Origin: an uncultured Ectothiorhodospiraceae bacterium
Lineage (GTDB): Bacteria; Pseudomonadota; Gammaproteobacteria; UBA6429; Thiohalophilaceae
DNA: 64,000 nucleotides
Assembly (NCBI GenBank): GCA_947259575.1
Contig: CAMYMU010000001.1
Coordinates: 62,001 to 126,000, forward strand
Direction of reading: 5' to 3'
The notes under the pieces are model-generated. The model made no database searches, was not told where the DNA came from, and saw only the letters and a program-made list of their open reading frames with translations. Positions 26,365 to 35,356 of this stretch are shown piece after piece (the first letter of the stretch is position 1; the number at the start of each line of letters is the position of its first letter). The translations under genes and the position numbers were made by a program.

Positions 26365-26688
26365 TTACCTTTCCAGGTATTGCAGCTTATCTTTGACACC
26401 ATCCCATTCTTCGGCATCATCCGGGGCAGGTTTCATTTCGGTAATGACTGGCCACTCTTTCGCCAGTTCTTCGTTGAGCGCAGTGTACTGCTCCATATCG
26501 GCGGGTACATCGTCCTCGGCAAAAATTGCATTTGCTGGGCATTCGGGTTCACACAGGGTGCAGTCGATGCATTCTTCAGGATCGATGACTAGAAAATTGG
26601 GACCTTCGTGAAAACAGTCTACCGGGCAAACTTCAACACAGTCGGTATATTTACACTTAATGCAATTGTCGGTGACGACGTAAGTCAT
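26365..26688 (-). CDS. fdxA: 7Fe ferredoxin FdxA
   Basis: A 107-residue ferredoxin binding one 3Fe-4S and one 4Fe-4S cluster. Cysteines C9, C12, C17 and C21 in the first motif ([20 protein letters not shown]) and the second motif [12 protein letters not shown] match Azotobacter/Pseudomonas FdxA. The acidic C-terminus is standard. The ATG at 26688 has GGGAGAA just upstream; an upstream in-frame start would add 19 unrelated residues. fdxA beside mutS is the Pseudomonas order. It donates low-potential electrons; the partner is unknown. Confidence 0.96.
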   Translation of the reverse strand: MTYVVTDNCIKCKYTDCVEVCPVDCFHEGPNFLVIDPEECIDCTLCEPECPANAIFAEDDVPADMEQYTALNEELAKEWPVITEMKPAPDDAEEWDGVKDKLQYLER

Positions 26689-26799
26689 GTGGTTCTCCCA
26701 AATTTCAACTATATAATACTGGGCGACTTGTAGGCCCTGATACAACGGCGCTTATGGTAATCGTTTAGCCATTTTTTTTCGAGTGATTTTGTATATCAG

Positions 26800-29451
26800 T
26801 TACTTATCCAGCTTTGATTTTATTTTATAAAGCAGACTATGGGCCTGTTTTGGGGTGATTTCATCCAGGTCCAGTTGGGCCAGCTCTGTCAGGATAGCCT
26901 GGACCATTTTCTGATCAGTATCCCAATCTTTAGTCTCAGGCATTTGTTGAGTATCAAGCGCATCCAGCAAGTCTGGCTGTTTTGCCCGGGCCGATGCGTG
27001 TGTGCCCATTTTATTGCTTTCCAGTCGCTGCAGTTGTTGCTGTGCTTTGGTGATGACATGCGCTGGTACACCTGCCAGGGCCGCGACCTGTAGACCATAG
27101 CTATCATTCACCGCGCCAGGTTTGACTTGATGTTGAAAGACAATACCTTGTCCTGCTGGCCCATTAGGTTTACCCATTTCTATTGCATCAAAATGCACGT
27201 TGCGAATACTGGGCTGTTCATCAGCCAACAGCGTTAACTCAAAGTAGTGAGTGGCAAACAGGGTAAAAGCATGGAGGTTGGTAGCCAGTTCAGTAGCACA
27301 GGCCCAGGCCAGCGACAGGCCGTCAAAGGTACTGGTGCCACGGCCAATTTCATCTAACAGTACGAGACTATTGCGGGTGGCGTTCTGGAGTATATTGGCC
27401 GTCTCGGTCATCTCGACCATAAAGGTTGAACGACCACGGCTGATATCATCGGATGCGCCGATGCGGGTGAAGATACGATCGATGGGACCGATAGTGGCTG
27501 AGGTCGCAGGCACATAACTTCCTGTGTAGGCAAGCAGGACAATCAGGGCTGTTTGTCGCATGTATGTGGATTTACCACCCATATTGGGACCGGTCACGAT
27601 CAGGATACGTTGTTCTTGATCTAAATTGAGATCATTCGGCGTGAAGGCCTCATTGATGCTCTGTTCGATAACAATGTGGCGACCTTCACTAATATCAATA
27701 ATGCTTTCTTCGACTAACTCAGGGGGACGAAGATTTAAGGTCTCAGTGCGTTCAGCAAGGTTGGCCAGAGCATCTAATTCTGCAAGTGCGCTGCTGCAAA
27801 CTTGTAAGGGTTGCAGGTGTTGGTTTAATTCTTCGATGAGTTCGGCATAGAGTGCCTTTTCTTTTGCCAGGGCGCGTTCATTGGCACTGAGCACCTTATC
27901 TTCCAGCTCTTTTAATTCAGGCGTGATGTAGCGCTCGGTGGCTTTCAATGTCTGACGGCGTTGGTAGTTGTCAGGCACGTTGTCTGACTGGGTGCGTGAT
28001 ACCTCAATGTAATAGCCGTGCACACGATTAAAACCAATCTTTAAGGTAGCTATCTGGCTACGTTCCCGTTCCTGTAGTTCCATCTGTTCAAGAATGTCAC
28101 CGACATTTTCACGGATACTGCGCAACTCATCCAGTTCCTGGTCAAAACCTGTCGCAATCACACCGCCATCTCGGATGAGTACTGGGGGCTCATCGATAAT
28201 GGCTTGCTCGAGCCGGGCGGTTAAATCAGGAAAAGGCTGTAGGGCATGTTGCAAGGATTGCATGGCGTCGTGTTTGAAAGCAGCAAGTTCGGAATTTAAC
28301 TCGGGCAATTGGGCCAGCGCATAGGCAAGGCGGGTCAGGTCTCGTGGACGTGCGCTACGCAATGCCACACGCGCAAGAATACGTTCGATATCACCGATGC
28401 CACGTAGCCGCGTTTGTATTTGTTCATAACCATAATCGGTCAATAAAGTTTGTATGCAGTTTTGTCTTGCCGCCACAATAGTTCGATCTCTTAACGGACG
28501 TTTTAACCAGCGACGTAACATACGACTGCCCATAGCAGTGACGGTATGATCCATGACGCCGCAGAGACTATGTTTGGGATCGATCTGACCGCTTGTTTCT
28601 ATTTCGAGATTACGCTGAGTTGCGGCATCGAGCACAACAAACTGGTTTTGTTGCTCGGTTTGTAAAAGCTGAATGTGAGGAGTGAGCCCCCGTTGAGTTT
28701 CATGTACATAACTTAACAATGCACCTGCCGCGCGTTTTGCTAGTGACAGGTCATCGATACCGAGATTTGCGATATCCTCTATATTAAATTGGCTACAGAG
28801 TGTTTTGCTGGAGGCTCTTTTTTTAAAGTAATCCTCAGTTACACTGGTCCAGCGACCATAAGCTTTCAGGTCGGGGGCAAAATCCAATGTCTCAGAATAA
28901 ATCACTTCCGCTGGCTTTAGTCTCTCCAGTTCAGCAAACAGGGCTTCACTATCATCGACCTCGATGACACTGAAACGACCACTAGCAATATCGAGTATTG
29001 CAATGCCGTATTGGGTTTCTTCGGGTTGGCCATCTTCAGTGAAAATACTCAGCAGGACATTTTCATTTTTGTTCTCTAACAGGGCTTCATCAGTCACGGT
29101 ACCTGGCGTGACGATGCGTACCACTTTACGTTCAACCGGACCTTTGGATGTGGCCGGGTCACCTATTTGTTCACAAATAGCAATCGATTCACCAAGTTTG
29201 AGTAATCTGGCCAGGTAAGAATCCACGGCATGGTAGGGCACCCCGGCCATTGGAATAGGTTCACCTGCGGTTTGGCCACGATGGGTCAGGGTGATGTTCA
29301 GCAGCTTGGCTGCGTACCTTGCATCGTCAAAGAACAACTCATAAAAGTCGCCCATGCGATAGAATAATAATGTTGAGGGGTAATCAGCCTTGATGCCCAA
29401 ATACTGCTGCATCATCGGGGTGTGCTTGGTTGGCTGATCGATCTGCGTCAT
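26800..29451 (-). CDS. mutS: DNA mismatch repair protein MutS
   Basis: MutS recognises base mismatches and recruits MutL. The 883-residue form begins [21 protein letters not shown], with the mismatch-binding Phe-X-Glu motif in the next segment ([15 protein letters not shown]). Later come the connector, lever and clamp domains, Walker [14 protein letters not shown] near residue 620, [12 protein letters not shown] and the C-terminal ATHYFELT region. I prefer the ATG at 29451 to the TTG at 29493 because it yields the usual N-terminus, although no strong Shine-Dalgarno precedes either. It ends about 110 bp before fdxA. Confidence 0.97.
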   Translation of the reverse strand: MTQIDQPTKHTPMMQQYLGIKADYPSTLLFYRMGDFYELFFDDARYAAKLLNITLTHRGQTAGEPIPMAGVPYHAVDSYLARLLKLGESIAICEQIGDPATSKGPVERKVVRIVTPGTVTDEALLENKNENVLLSIFTEDGQPEETQYGIAILDIASGRFSVIEVDDSEALFAELERLKPAEVIYSETLDFAPDLKAYGRWTSVTEDYFKKRASSKTLCSQFNIEDIANLGIDDLSLAKRAAGALLSYVHETQRGLTPHIQLLQTEQQNQFVVLDAATQRNLEIETSGQIDPKHSLCGVMDHTVTAMGSRMLRRWLKRPLRDRTIVAARQNCIQTLLTDYGYEQIQTRLRGIGDIERILARVALRSARPRDLTRLAYALAQLPELNSELAAFKHDAMQSLQHALQPFPDLTARLEQAIIDEPPVLIRDGGVIATGFDQELDELRSIRENVGDILEQMELQERERSQIATLKIGFNRVHGYYIEVSRTQSDNVPDNYQRRQTLKATERYITPELKELEDKVLSANERALAKEKALYAELIEELNQHLQPLQVCSSALAELDALANLAERTETLNLRPPELVEESIIDISEGRHIVIEQSINEAFTPNDLNLDQEQRILIVTGPNMGGKSTYMRQTALIVLLAYTGSYVPATSATIGPIDRIFTRIGASDDISRGRSTFMVEMTETANILQNATRNSLVLLDEIGRGTSTFDGLSLAWACATELATNLHAFTLFATHYFELTLLADEQPSIRNVHFDAIEMGKPNGPAGQGIVFQHQVKPGAVNDSYGLQVAALAGVPAHVITKAQQQLQRLESNKMGTHASARAKQPDLLDALDTQQMPETKDWDTDQKMVQAILTELAQLDLDEITPKQAHSLLYKIKSKLDK

Positions 29452-29570
29452 TACGCGCAGTGTATCGAAAAGCGGGGTTACAATGTAGCGCAAAGCTTTA
29501 AAAAAAAGAAAAACTTGCGTTCTGACAACAGGTTTGATAACTAGTTATACAGGTGTGTGTGGAGATTAAT

Positions 29571-29876
29571 ATGACGGACTACTCAGAGAAGCGAAGTTAC
29601 CGACGTGTCAAAGTCGAATGCGCTATTTATTATAAGATGACCGACACGGAAGTTGAGGAAGAAGATGTAGGCCAGTTAGAAAATTTAAGCGGACGAGGCC
29701 TGATGTTCATTGCCGAGAAAGGTGTACCGATGAGCTCAGAGCTGGAGATTCGTGTTGAACCAGGGAATGACTTAACACCACCACTGCATGCCCTGGTGCA
29801 AGTAGTCAGAATGGAAAAGCAGCGCCGCGGTCAAGGTTATGAAATTGGCGCAGTTATTCGAGAGACCCTGGGCTGA
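29571..29876 (+). CDS. PilZ domain protein
   Basis: A 101-residue stand-alone PilZ domain: RSYRRVKVE supplies the arginine motif and ENLSGRGLMF the D/NxSxxG motif about 32 residues later, so c-di-GMP binding is likely. The C-terminal strand pattern (HALVQVVRMEKQRRGQGYEIGAVI) is normal. The ATG at 29571 has GGAG 7 bp upstream and is preferred to 29553. It is divergent from mutS (120 bp). The target process cannot be told from its neighbours. Confidence 0.87.
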   Translation: MTDYSEKRSYRRVKVECAIYYKMTDTEVEEEDVGQLENLSGRGLMFIAEKGVPMSSELEIRVEPGNDLTPPLHALVQVVRMEKQRRGQGYEIGAVIRETLG

Positions 29877-29941
29877 GCTCCTCCTCTAAAAGCCTTCTTT
29901 AATACTTAGAACCAAGCTTGGGTTCTAGCTAATATTCAGCT

Positions 29942-30271
29942 CTAGACAATTACATCCAGGCGATTCGCCAGCTCCACATCACCTGCAAGTTCAGTATTTT
30001 GATAGGCTCGTCTTGCTCGCTCGCCGCTTTGTGTGAGTTGTTGATCAAACAAGGGTTGGGCATTTACCGTTGGACCTACGCGCTGTGTTGCTGGCCCCGC
30101 GGCACTGAATTGTGATTGAACGATCTGTCCTTCCAGCGGCTCCTGATTTCTTTGGCTACGGTCGTTGCTCGTTGTGCGATCACTGTCCTGGTGGGTATTT
30201 TGTTGATTATGCCGGGTAGGTCGATTATAGCCCGCAATAATAGGAAGGTTGTTTGTAGAATTAATCTGCAT
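29942..30271 (-). CDS. hypothetical protein, low-complexity N-terminus
   Basis: A 109-residue protein I do not recognise. Residues 1-55 are polar and disordered-looking (Asn/Gln/Arg/Ser rich, e.g. RPTRHNQQNTHQDSD); the last 40 residues form a helical segment (SGERARRAYQNTELAGDVELAN). The style resembles small flagellar or secretion-associated proteins of gammaproteobacteria that start MQI and carry a helical tail, but this is only an impression. It has no signal peptide. It is divergent from pncC and convergent with the PilZ gene. Confidence 0.55.
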   Translation of the reverse strand: MQINSTNNLPIIAGYNRPTRHNQQNTHQDSDRTTSNDRSQRNQEPLEGQIVQSQFSAAGPATQRVGPTVNAQPLFDQQLTQSGERARRAYQNTELAGDVELANRLDVIV

Positions 30272-30350
30272 AATCAGCTGAATTGGGTAATTTAATTGCC
30301 AGGGTGCCTGATGTCGTCATAGTATTTAAGAACATTTATAAGGAATTTCA

Positions 30351-30872
30351 ATGATTTCTACTATGCCAGCGGATGATGATTTATACGAACAAGCTTACCA
30401 AATTGGTCGGCGCTTACGCGCACAGGGAAATTGGCTAAGCACAGCGGAGTCTTGTACGGGCGGTTGGCTTAGTAAGGTACTGACAGATGTGCCAGGCGGT
30501 TCAGCCTGGTATGACCGTGGTTTCATTACTTATAACAACCAGGCCAAGCACGACATGTTAGGCGTATCTGAAGAGACCCTGGTTGAGTATGGTGCAGTGA
30601 GTGAGCCCACCGTGTTGGAAATGGCCAAGGGCGCCTTAAACAGTAGTCGCGCAGACATCAGTGTCGCGATTACAGGTATCGCCGGACCCGGTGGCGCCAC
30701 CCCAGGCAAGCCTGTGGGAACCGTCTGGTTCGCGTGGGCCAGTGCGCTCGGCAGCACTGGCGATTTTATTCACAGTGAACAGCATCGGTTTGAAGGTGAC
30801 CGTGAACAGATTCGTCGCCAGGCCGTGCAGCAGGCTTTGCTCGGTATAAGAAAACATTGTCTACAAGACTAA
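30351..30872 (+). CDS. pncC: nicotinamide-nucleotide amidohydrolase PncC (CinA C-terminal domain)
   Basis: A 173-residue single-domain CinA-C protein that converts NMN to nicotinate mononucleotide in pyridine-nucleotide salvage. Family motifs are TAESCTGGWLSKVLTDVPGGS (about 33-53), YNNQAKHDMLGV and the catalytic-site segment AITGIAGPGGATPGKPVGTVWFA. The N-terminal COG1058 domain of full CinA is absent, as in most gammaproteobacteria. Proximity to recA recalls the cinA-recA-recX order of pseudomonads, here interrupted by four genes. Confidence 0.95.
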   Translation: MISTMPADDDLYEQAYQIGRRLRAQGNWLSTAESCTGGWLSKVLTDVPGGSAWYDRGFITYNNQAKHDMLGVSEETLVEYGAVSEPTVLEMAKGALNSSRADISVAITGIAGPGGATPGKPVGTVWFAWASALGSTGDFIHSEQHRFEGDREQIRRQAVQQALLGIRKHCLQD

Positions 30873-31002
30873 ACCTCTCAGATCCCAATTTACCTATTTC
30901 CTTACATTCACGAAGCAATAAAGTCACAGCAAAATTTCTATTCATTTAACCCAAAGTTGATTGTTGGTTCGTATCAATACTAACAACAACTGAGGTGGAA
31001 AA

Positions 31003-31425
31003 ATGACACATACAAATAAAGAATTAACTGCGAAACAAATTATCCAAGAACTGGCAAATGAAGAACGTGATTTTAATGAAAGCGTTCCAATGAAGTCAGT
31101 GATCAAGGTTATGAGTAAAGTTGATGATATTGATCCAGAAGTAATGGGTAAACTATGGAAGGTGCGTGCTGCAGAAGAGTCTTTTTTCGGAATAAACTAC
31201 GTAGAGATTGCCGAGCAAGATCTTGCTTCGATTGAAATCTATATTCGTTTCGTTAGCGAGGCCATGCATATTGCCCGCTCCGAGAAGGTTCAACCGGTCG
31301 ATGCGATTGTAAGAGCATTTCAGAACTGGAGACCAGAACTCACTGATCAGCAGATCTACAATCTGGTTCTGGAGCTCTCCGAATGTGAATCGCTTGCCTC
31401 GCGCGTTTACTGGTGCCCTATTTAG
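31003..31425 (+). CDS. hypothetical helical acidic protein
   Basis: A 140-residue soluble, acidic, mostly helical protein with no signal peptide, membrane segment or motif I recognise. It has a good ribosome binding site (GAGGTGG before the ATG) and a protein-like composition, so it is likely real. The last 40 residues include two possible helices (TDQQIYNLVLELSECESLA). It is a single gene between pncC and a lipoprotein gene, with about 110-130 bp on each side. No function is offered. Confidence 0.65.
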   Translation: MTHTNKELTAKQIIQELANEERDFNESVPMKSVIKVMSKVDDIDPEVMGKLWKVRAAEESFFGINYVEIAEQDLASIEIYIRFVSEAMHIARSEKVQPVDAIVRAFQNWRPELTDQQIYNLVLELSECESLASRVYWCPI

Positions 31426-31533
31426 TTTGAGCGTGTAGGTGTTTGCACAAGATCACAAAATTAATTCTAAATATTCCATGTCCGCGGCAGATATTTAATT
31501 TAATGAATTCGTTCAAAATTTCAGGAGACTTAA

Positions 31534-31902
31534 GTGAGACTAATAGGTGTTTTGTTGATTTTCACAAACCTTTTATTGGCAGGTTGCTCAACTGGTGATT
31601 TGCGCGCATTTAATGATGCAATGAATAATAATTATTACCCGGATCAACGTGACGTTAAGTATGTTGGTGATGTGCGCTGGGAAATAGGTGTTCGTAATGG
31701 TAGCGGTTACCAAAAGATCAAAAATACCAGCAACAACTATTGTAAAGCTAAAGTGGTATTTGAGGATGGTACAAGCAGGGTATATAGATTAGAACCACAA
31801 AAATCACTTAGCAGTATGTATGTTTCTATTTATAATCAAACAAAGCGCATGCGTACCATGTGTCATAAGGACCGTCGTGTCTTTCGTAAAAAATTTACCT
31901 AA
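31534..31902 (+). CDS. small lipoprotein, unknown function
   Basis: A 122-residue lipoprotein starting with GTG at 31534 and preceded by CAGGAG. The signal peptide (MRLIGVLLIFTNLLLAGC) has a clean lipobox LAGC at residues 15-18. The mature part is basic, with paired cysteines (NNYCKAKVVF and MRTMCHKD) that could form a disulfide, and a beta-sheet pattern around FEDGTSRVYRLEPQK. No family recognised. A strong intrinsic terminator follows 28 bp after the stop, so it is probably monocistronic. Confidence 0.75.
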   Translation: MRLIGVLLIFTNLLLAGCSTGDLRAFNDAMNNNYYPDQRDVKYVGDVRWEIGVRNGSGYQKIKNTSNNYCKAKVVFEDGTSRVYRLEPQKSLSSMYVSIYNQTKRMRTMCHKDRRVFRKKFT

Positions 31903-31929
31903 TCGTTAGCAATTTAGATGTAAACATAG

Positions 31930-31959
31930 AAAAGGGCCTGCATAGCAGGCCCTTTTTTT
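31930..31959 (+). terminator. intrinsic terminator
   Basis: AAAAGGGCCTGC-ATA-GCAGGCCCTTTT with seven consecutive T residues: a 12-bp stem with a 3-nt loop. It terminates the small lipoprotein gene. Confidence 0.93.
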
Positions 31960-32025
31960 AAGCGTCTAACGAAATGTAAAGCTCGAAGCTGAGTTAGCAG
32001 AGTATCGCTTCTCCTATCCTAGATC

Positions 32026-32589
32026 TTGGCTTATGATTATGGGGTGGATACGAAAAAAACTCAGCACCGTCTTTTCTTTGCGCTCTGGCCAAGTGATGAG
32101 GTCCGGAATCAGATAAAAAAACAGATTCAGCCCCTGATAAAACAACTAAAACAACATCCGGCGAAAAAAGTCCCGCCGCATAACTGGCATATCACCCTGG
32201 CCTTTCTTGGTAACGTCTCATCTGAAACAAAACAATGCGTAATCGAGCAGGCTGAATTAATAACCGGAAGTTCGTTTGAGCTGCAACTGAATGAATTTGG
32301 TTCCTTCAAGCGTGCCAGTGTGGTCTGGTTGGGGACCAAGCAGTGTCCAGATGTTTTAAAGGAGTTGGTCGAGCACTTAAACGAAAAGCTAGCCGATTGT
32401 GATTACCAATCGGAATTTAAAGATTACACGCCACATCTGACATTCTTACGAAAAGCATACAAACCTTTAGATGCGTTACAGGTTGAGACAGTTCGTTGGC
32501 AGGTAAATGAGTTTGTTTTAGTGGAGTCGGTGACAACCGACCGTGGCGCAAGATATCAGGTGATTAACCGATGGCCTTTAAATGAATAG
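32026..32589 (+). CDS. thpR: RNA 2',3'-cyclic phosphodiesterase (LigT/ThpR)
   Basis: A 2H-phosphoesterase that opens 2',3'-cyclic phosphates on RNA. Both catalytic HxT motifs are present: H55-I-T57 (HNWHITLAFLG) and H137-L-T139 (YTPHLTFLRKA), at the usual spacing. The start is uncertain: TTG at 32026 gives 187 residues, while GTG at 32044 gives 181 and starts closer to the conserved RLFFALWP. It ends next to the convergent WYL regulator gene (stops adjoin). Confidence 0.92.
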   Translation: MAYDYGVDTKKTQHRLFFALWPSDEVRNQIKKQIQPLIKQLKQHPAKKVPPHNWHITLAFLGNVSSETKQCVIEQAELITGSSFELQLNEFGSFKRASVVWLGTKQCPDVLKELVEHLNEKLADCDYQSEFKDYTPHLTFLRKAYKPLDALQVETVRWQVNEFVLVESVTTDRGARYQVINRWPLNE

Positions 32590-33504
32590 TTATTGAAACA
32601 CCCAGGATGCAAACGGTTCAATCTCATCCCGATTGAGCAGTACCAGTTGATAGGCCTGTGGATTCATGGAGTGATCTTCACTGGTATCAACACCGAGTCT
32701 TTGCAGGACATAAGCAATCAGTGCACGTCGAACTGTGATCGCGATTTCGTTATCCCCATCTTTTAGTTCTGCGCCGAAGTCTAGTAACAAACTGGTCTGT
32801 TTTCTGGCATCGAGTTTGGGATGCGGGCTTAAGCGCAGAGTCACACTCTCTACCCAGTCGTCATCGTATTGCTGGTTGGATTCAGCCAACTCCTCCAAGC
32901 AGTTGGCTTTGACAAATCGTGACAGCACGAAGTCACGGAAGTCATAGGTCTCTTCACTGTAAGCACGTACGTGCCAACGGAGGCCTGTATTGACTAGGGA
33001 ATGCGGTTCGAGGATCCGCTCCTGGCTGCTATCCCGATCAGAGAGTGAGTGGTAGCTCACCGTCAGCTTATTGTGACCACGTATGGCGCGCGTGATCTGG
33101 GCTAATACTGCCTTGGGGGGTAAGCGCGAGGGCAGGGGCAACTCCGCTAGCTGGATTCCGTAAATGGCTTCATCACCATAGGGACCCCCGGCTACGGCCT
33201 GATTGCTGGCCATCATAGGCAGGATTCGTGCGGGTGAGAGATCGGCAAAGACCTCCTGGAAGTCGGGGGCAGGGACAAATCCAAACACACTGTGCTTATA
33301 GATAAGGTTATCCGGGGCTAAATCGTTATATAGCTTAAGGTCCTTGGTGGCTGCGGCATCGGAGATACCAAAGGACTCTGCGACCTCTGAGCGGCTAATC
33401 ACACCAGTGTAGTAGGCCATGATCTCGATGTATTCCAGACGTTGGCGGCTTGCCCACTTTACGTCTAGCCTCATTTTCCCCTTGCCACTCATATAGTTAG
33501 TCAA
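32590..33504 (-). CDS. WYL-domain transcriptional regulator
   Basis: A 304-residue regulator with an N-terminal winged-helix region (about 15-80; RQRLEYIEIMAYYTGVISRS...FGISDAAATKDLKLY), a WYL ligand-binding domain (about 140-215; LTVSYHSLSD...LRWHVRAYSEETYDFRDFVLSRF) and a C-terminal WCX-like extension. WYL regulators such as PafBC and DriD respond to DNA damage or single-stranded DNA, and BrxR/CapW types guard defence islands; no defence genes are nearby. It is transcribed divergently from recA (about 95 bp between its start and the recA -35 box), so control of recA or itself is an appealing but untested idea. A later ATG (33492) could be the true start. Confidence 0.88.
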   Translation of the reverse strand: MTNYMSGKGKMRLDVKWASRQRLEYIEIMAYYTGVISRSEVAESFGISDAAATKDLKLYNDLAPDNLIYKHSVFGFVPAPDFQEVFADLSPARILPMMASNQAVAGGPYGDEAIYGIQLAELPLPSRLPPKAVLAQITRAIRGHNKLTVSYHSLSDRDSSQERILEPHSLVNTGLRWHVRAYSEETYDFRDFVLSRFVKANCLEELAESNQQYDDDWVESVTLRLSPHPKLDARKQTSLLLDFGAELKDGDNEIAITVRRALIAYVLQRLGVDTSEDHSMNPQAYQLVLLNRDEIEPFASWVFQ

Positions 33505-33597
33505 TTCCCTCTGTGAATACCCGAGATTATAGCCTAGCAGGGAATCGAGCAGCTAGAAACTACCAGATAGTAAAAAGTACATAGGTGGTAAAAAATA

Positions 33598-33626
33598 TTG
33601 ACATAAGAAAATATATCGCCTAGAGT
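33598..33626 (+). promoter_or_regulatory. recA sigma-70 promoter
   Basis: A perfect TTGACA (33598-33603) and TAGAGT (33621-33626, four of six to TATAAT) spaced 17 bp, about 77 bp before the recA ATG. No CTGT-N8-ACAG LexA box was seen in 33505-33702, which is unusual for a gammaproteobacterial recA. Confidence 0.65.
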
Positions 33627-33702
33627 TACCTCCATAGTGCAGCGGCAGGAGATGAAACGGCCGGTGTGGAGGAATCAAAGGATTACGAAGAGGATTAATA
33701 AA

Positions 33703-34779
33703 ATGGCAACAGATGATAAGAAAAAAGCACTAGGCGCGGCCTTAGGTCAGATTGAGAAGCAATTTGGTAAAGGCTCTGTTATGCGCATGGGCGACAATGA
33801 TGGCCCGCGCGATATTGAGTCGATTTCAACAGGCTCGCTCGGACTGGACGTTGCCTTGGGCATCGGCGGTTTGCCAAAGGGACGGGTGATTGAGATATAC
33901 GGTCCTGAATCTTCTGGTAAGACAACATTGACTCTGCAAGTGATCGCGGAATGTCAGAAGGCAGGAGGTACCGCAGCCTTCATCGATGCGGAACATGCAT
34001 TAGACCCGCAATATGCAGAAAAGCTGGGTGTCGATGTCGACGAGCTCCTGGTCTCACAACCGGATACGGGTGAACAGGCCCTCGAAATTACTGACATGCT
34101 GGTCCGCTCCAGTGCCGTTGATGTGGTGGTCATCGACTCGGTGGCAGCGTTGACTCCAAAGGCTGAAATCGAAGGCGATATGGGTGACTCGCACATGGGG
34201 CTGCAAGCTCGTCTGATGTCTCAAGCTCTGCGTAAGCTTACGGGTAACATCAAGCGCTCAAATACCATGGTGATCTTTATTAACCAGATTCGGATGAAGA
34301 TCGGTGTGATGTTTGGTAACCCTGAAACCACAACCGGTGGTAACGCGCTTAAGTTCTATTCATCGGTGCGCCTGGATATCCGTCGTATCGGTGCCATCAA
34401 GCGTGGTGATGAAGTGGTCGGTAACGAGACCCGCGTGAAGATTGTGAAGAACAAAGTCGCACCACCTTTCAAGCAGACCGAGTTCGATATTCTCTATGGT
34501 GAAGGTATTTCCCGCGAAGGTGAGATCATCGATGTCGGTGTGAAACTCGATATCGTTGATAAGGCAGGTGCCTGGTACAGCTATAACGGTGACCGTATTG
34601 GCCAGGGTAAGGATAATGTGCGTAAGTTCCTGAAGGAAAATCCAGAGATTGCCGAGGATATTGAAGGTCGCATTCGTGCTGAACTACTACCTGATCGTGC
34701 CGACAATGTTGTGCCTATCGATAAGGCTGCCGGTGATGACCTGGCCATGGACGAATCAGCTGAGCCAACAAAGAAATAA
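33703..34779 (+). CDS. recA: recombinase RecA
   Basis: RecA catalyses homologous strand exchange and LexA cleavage. The 358-residue protein starts [20 protein letters not shown], an ATG at 33703 with AGAGGA upstream; a longer in-frame start would add 22 unrelated residues. Walker [10 protein letters not shown] is at residues 67-75, followed by the conserved [19 protein letters not shown], loop L2 ([20 protein letters not shown]) and an acidic C-terminus. recX follows 21 bp downstream, as in most gammaproteobacteria. Confidence 0.99.
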   Translation: MATDDKKKALGAALGQIEKQFGKGSVMRMGDNDGPRDIESISTGSLGLDVALGIGGLPKGRVIEIYGPESSGKTTLTLQVIAECQKAGGTAAFIDAEHALDPQYAEKLGVDVDELLVSQPDTGEQALEITDMLVRSSAVDVVVIDSVAALTPKAEIEGDMGDSHMGLQARLMSQALRKLTGNIKRSNTMVIFINQIRMKIGVMFGNPETTTGGNALKFYSSVRLDIRRIGAIKRGDEVVGNETRVKIVKNKVAPPFKQTEFDILYGEGISREGEIIDVGVKLDIVDKAGAWYSYNGDRIGQGKDNVRKFLKENPEIAEDIEGRIRAELLPDRADNVVPIDKAAGDDLAMDESAEPTKK

Positions 34780-34800
34780 CCTTGCTGGAATATATCAGCT

Positions 34801-35250
34801 ATGTCAGACAATCTAAGTAATGTACTCGCGGGGGCTATGCGTTTGCTGGCTGCCCGCGAGCACAGCCAATTTGAACTGAGGCGTAAGCTCGGCAAGAAAG
34901 GTCATGAGACTCAGGACATTGAACAGGCTCTAGAGCAACTGGCAGGGCAAAACCTGCAATCCGATGAGCGCTTTGTCGAAAGTTTTGTAAACAGTTACAG
35001 GGAACGCGGCAAAGGCCCGAAGCGGATTCGGCTTGAGTTACAGCAGCATCAATTACCCGTTGAGCTTATTGATACCTATCTGGATGAGCGTGATGAGGTC
35101 TGGAAAGCCTCTGCCGTTCAGGTGAAACAGAAGAAGTTTGGCGATGATGCAGCCACTGACTACCCACAGCAAATGAAGCAGGCCAAATTCCTCGAATACC
35201 GAGGCTTCACCCATGAGCAGATCTCATACGTATTGAAGAATTATGAGTGA
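34801..35250 (+). CDS. recX: RecA regulator RecX
   Basis: RecX binds and restrains RecA filaments. The 149-residue protein shows the three-repeat helical RecX pattern: AMRLLAAREHSQFELRRKLG, LQSDERFVESFVNSYRERGKG with GPKRIRLELQQ, and a last repeat ending AKFLEYRGFTHEQISYVLK. It is directly downstream of recA and probably expressed by readthrough, the usual way to keep RecX low. Confidence 0.95.
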   Translation: MSDNLSNVLAGAMRLLAAREHSQFELRRKLGKKGHETQDIEQALEQLAGQNLQSDERFVESFVNSYRERGKGPKRIRLELQQHQLPVELIDTYLDERDEVWKASAVQVKQKKFGDDAATDYPQQMKQAKFLEYRGFTHEQISYVLKNYE

Positions 35251-35356
35251 AACTATGGAGTTAGATGAATAAATCAGTCACTTATGGTCGATAAGATGCT
35301 GACCTTTCACCAAAGTAATATATAATCGTGCGCTGTTTCACATTTAAGATAGTGAT

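Noticed and set aside
32590-33504. WYL protein as a BrxR/CapW phage-defence regulator
   Set aside because: No BREX, CBASS or other defence genes occur nearby; the neighbours are thpR and recA.
33505-33702. LexA box for recA
   Set aside because: No CTGT-N8-ACAG. A loose TAGTA-N5-TACATA-like string (33569-33582) was considered but is too AT-rich to call.
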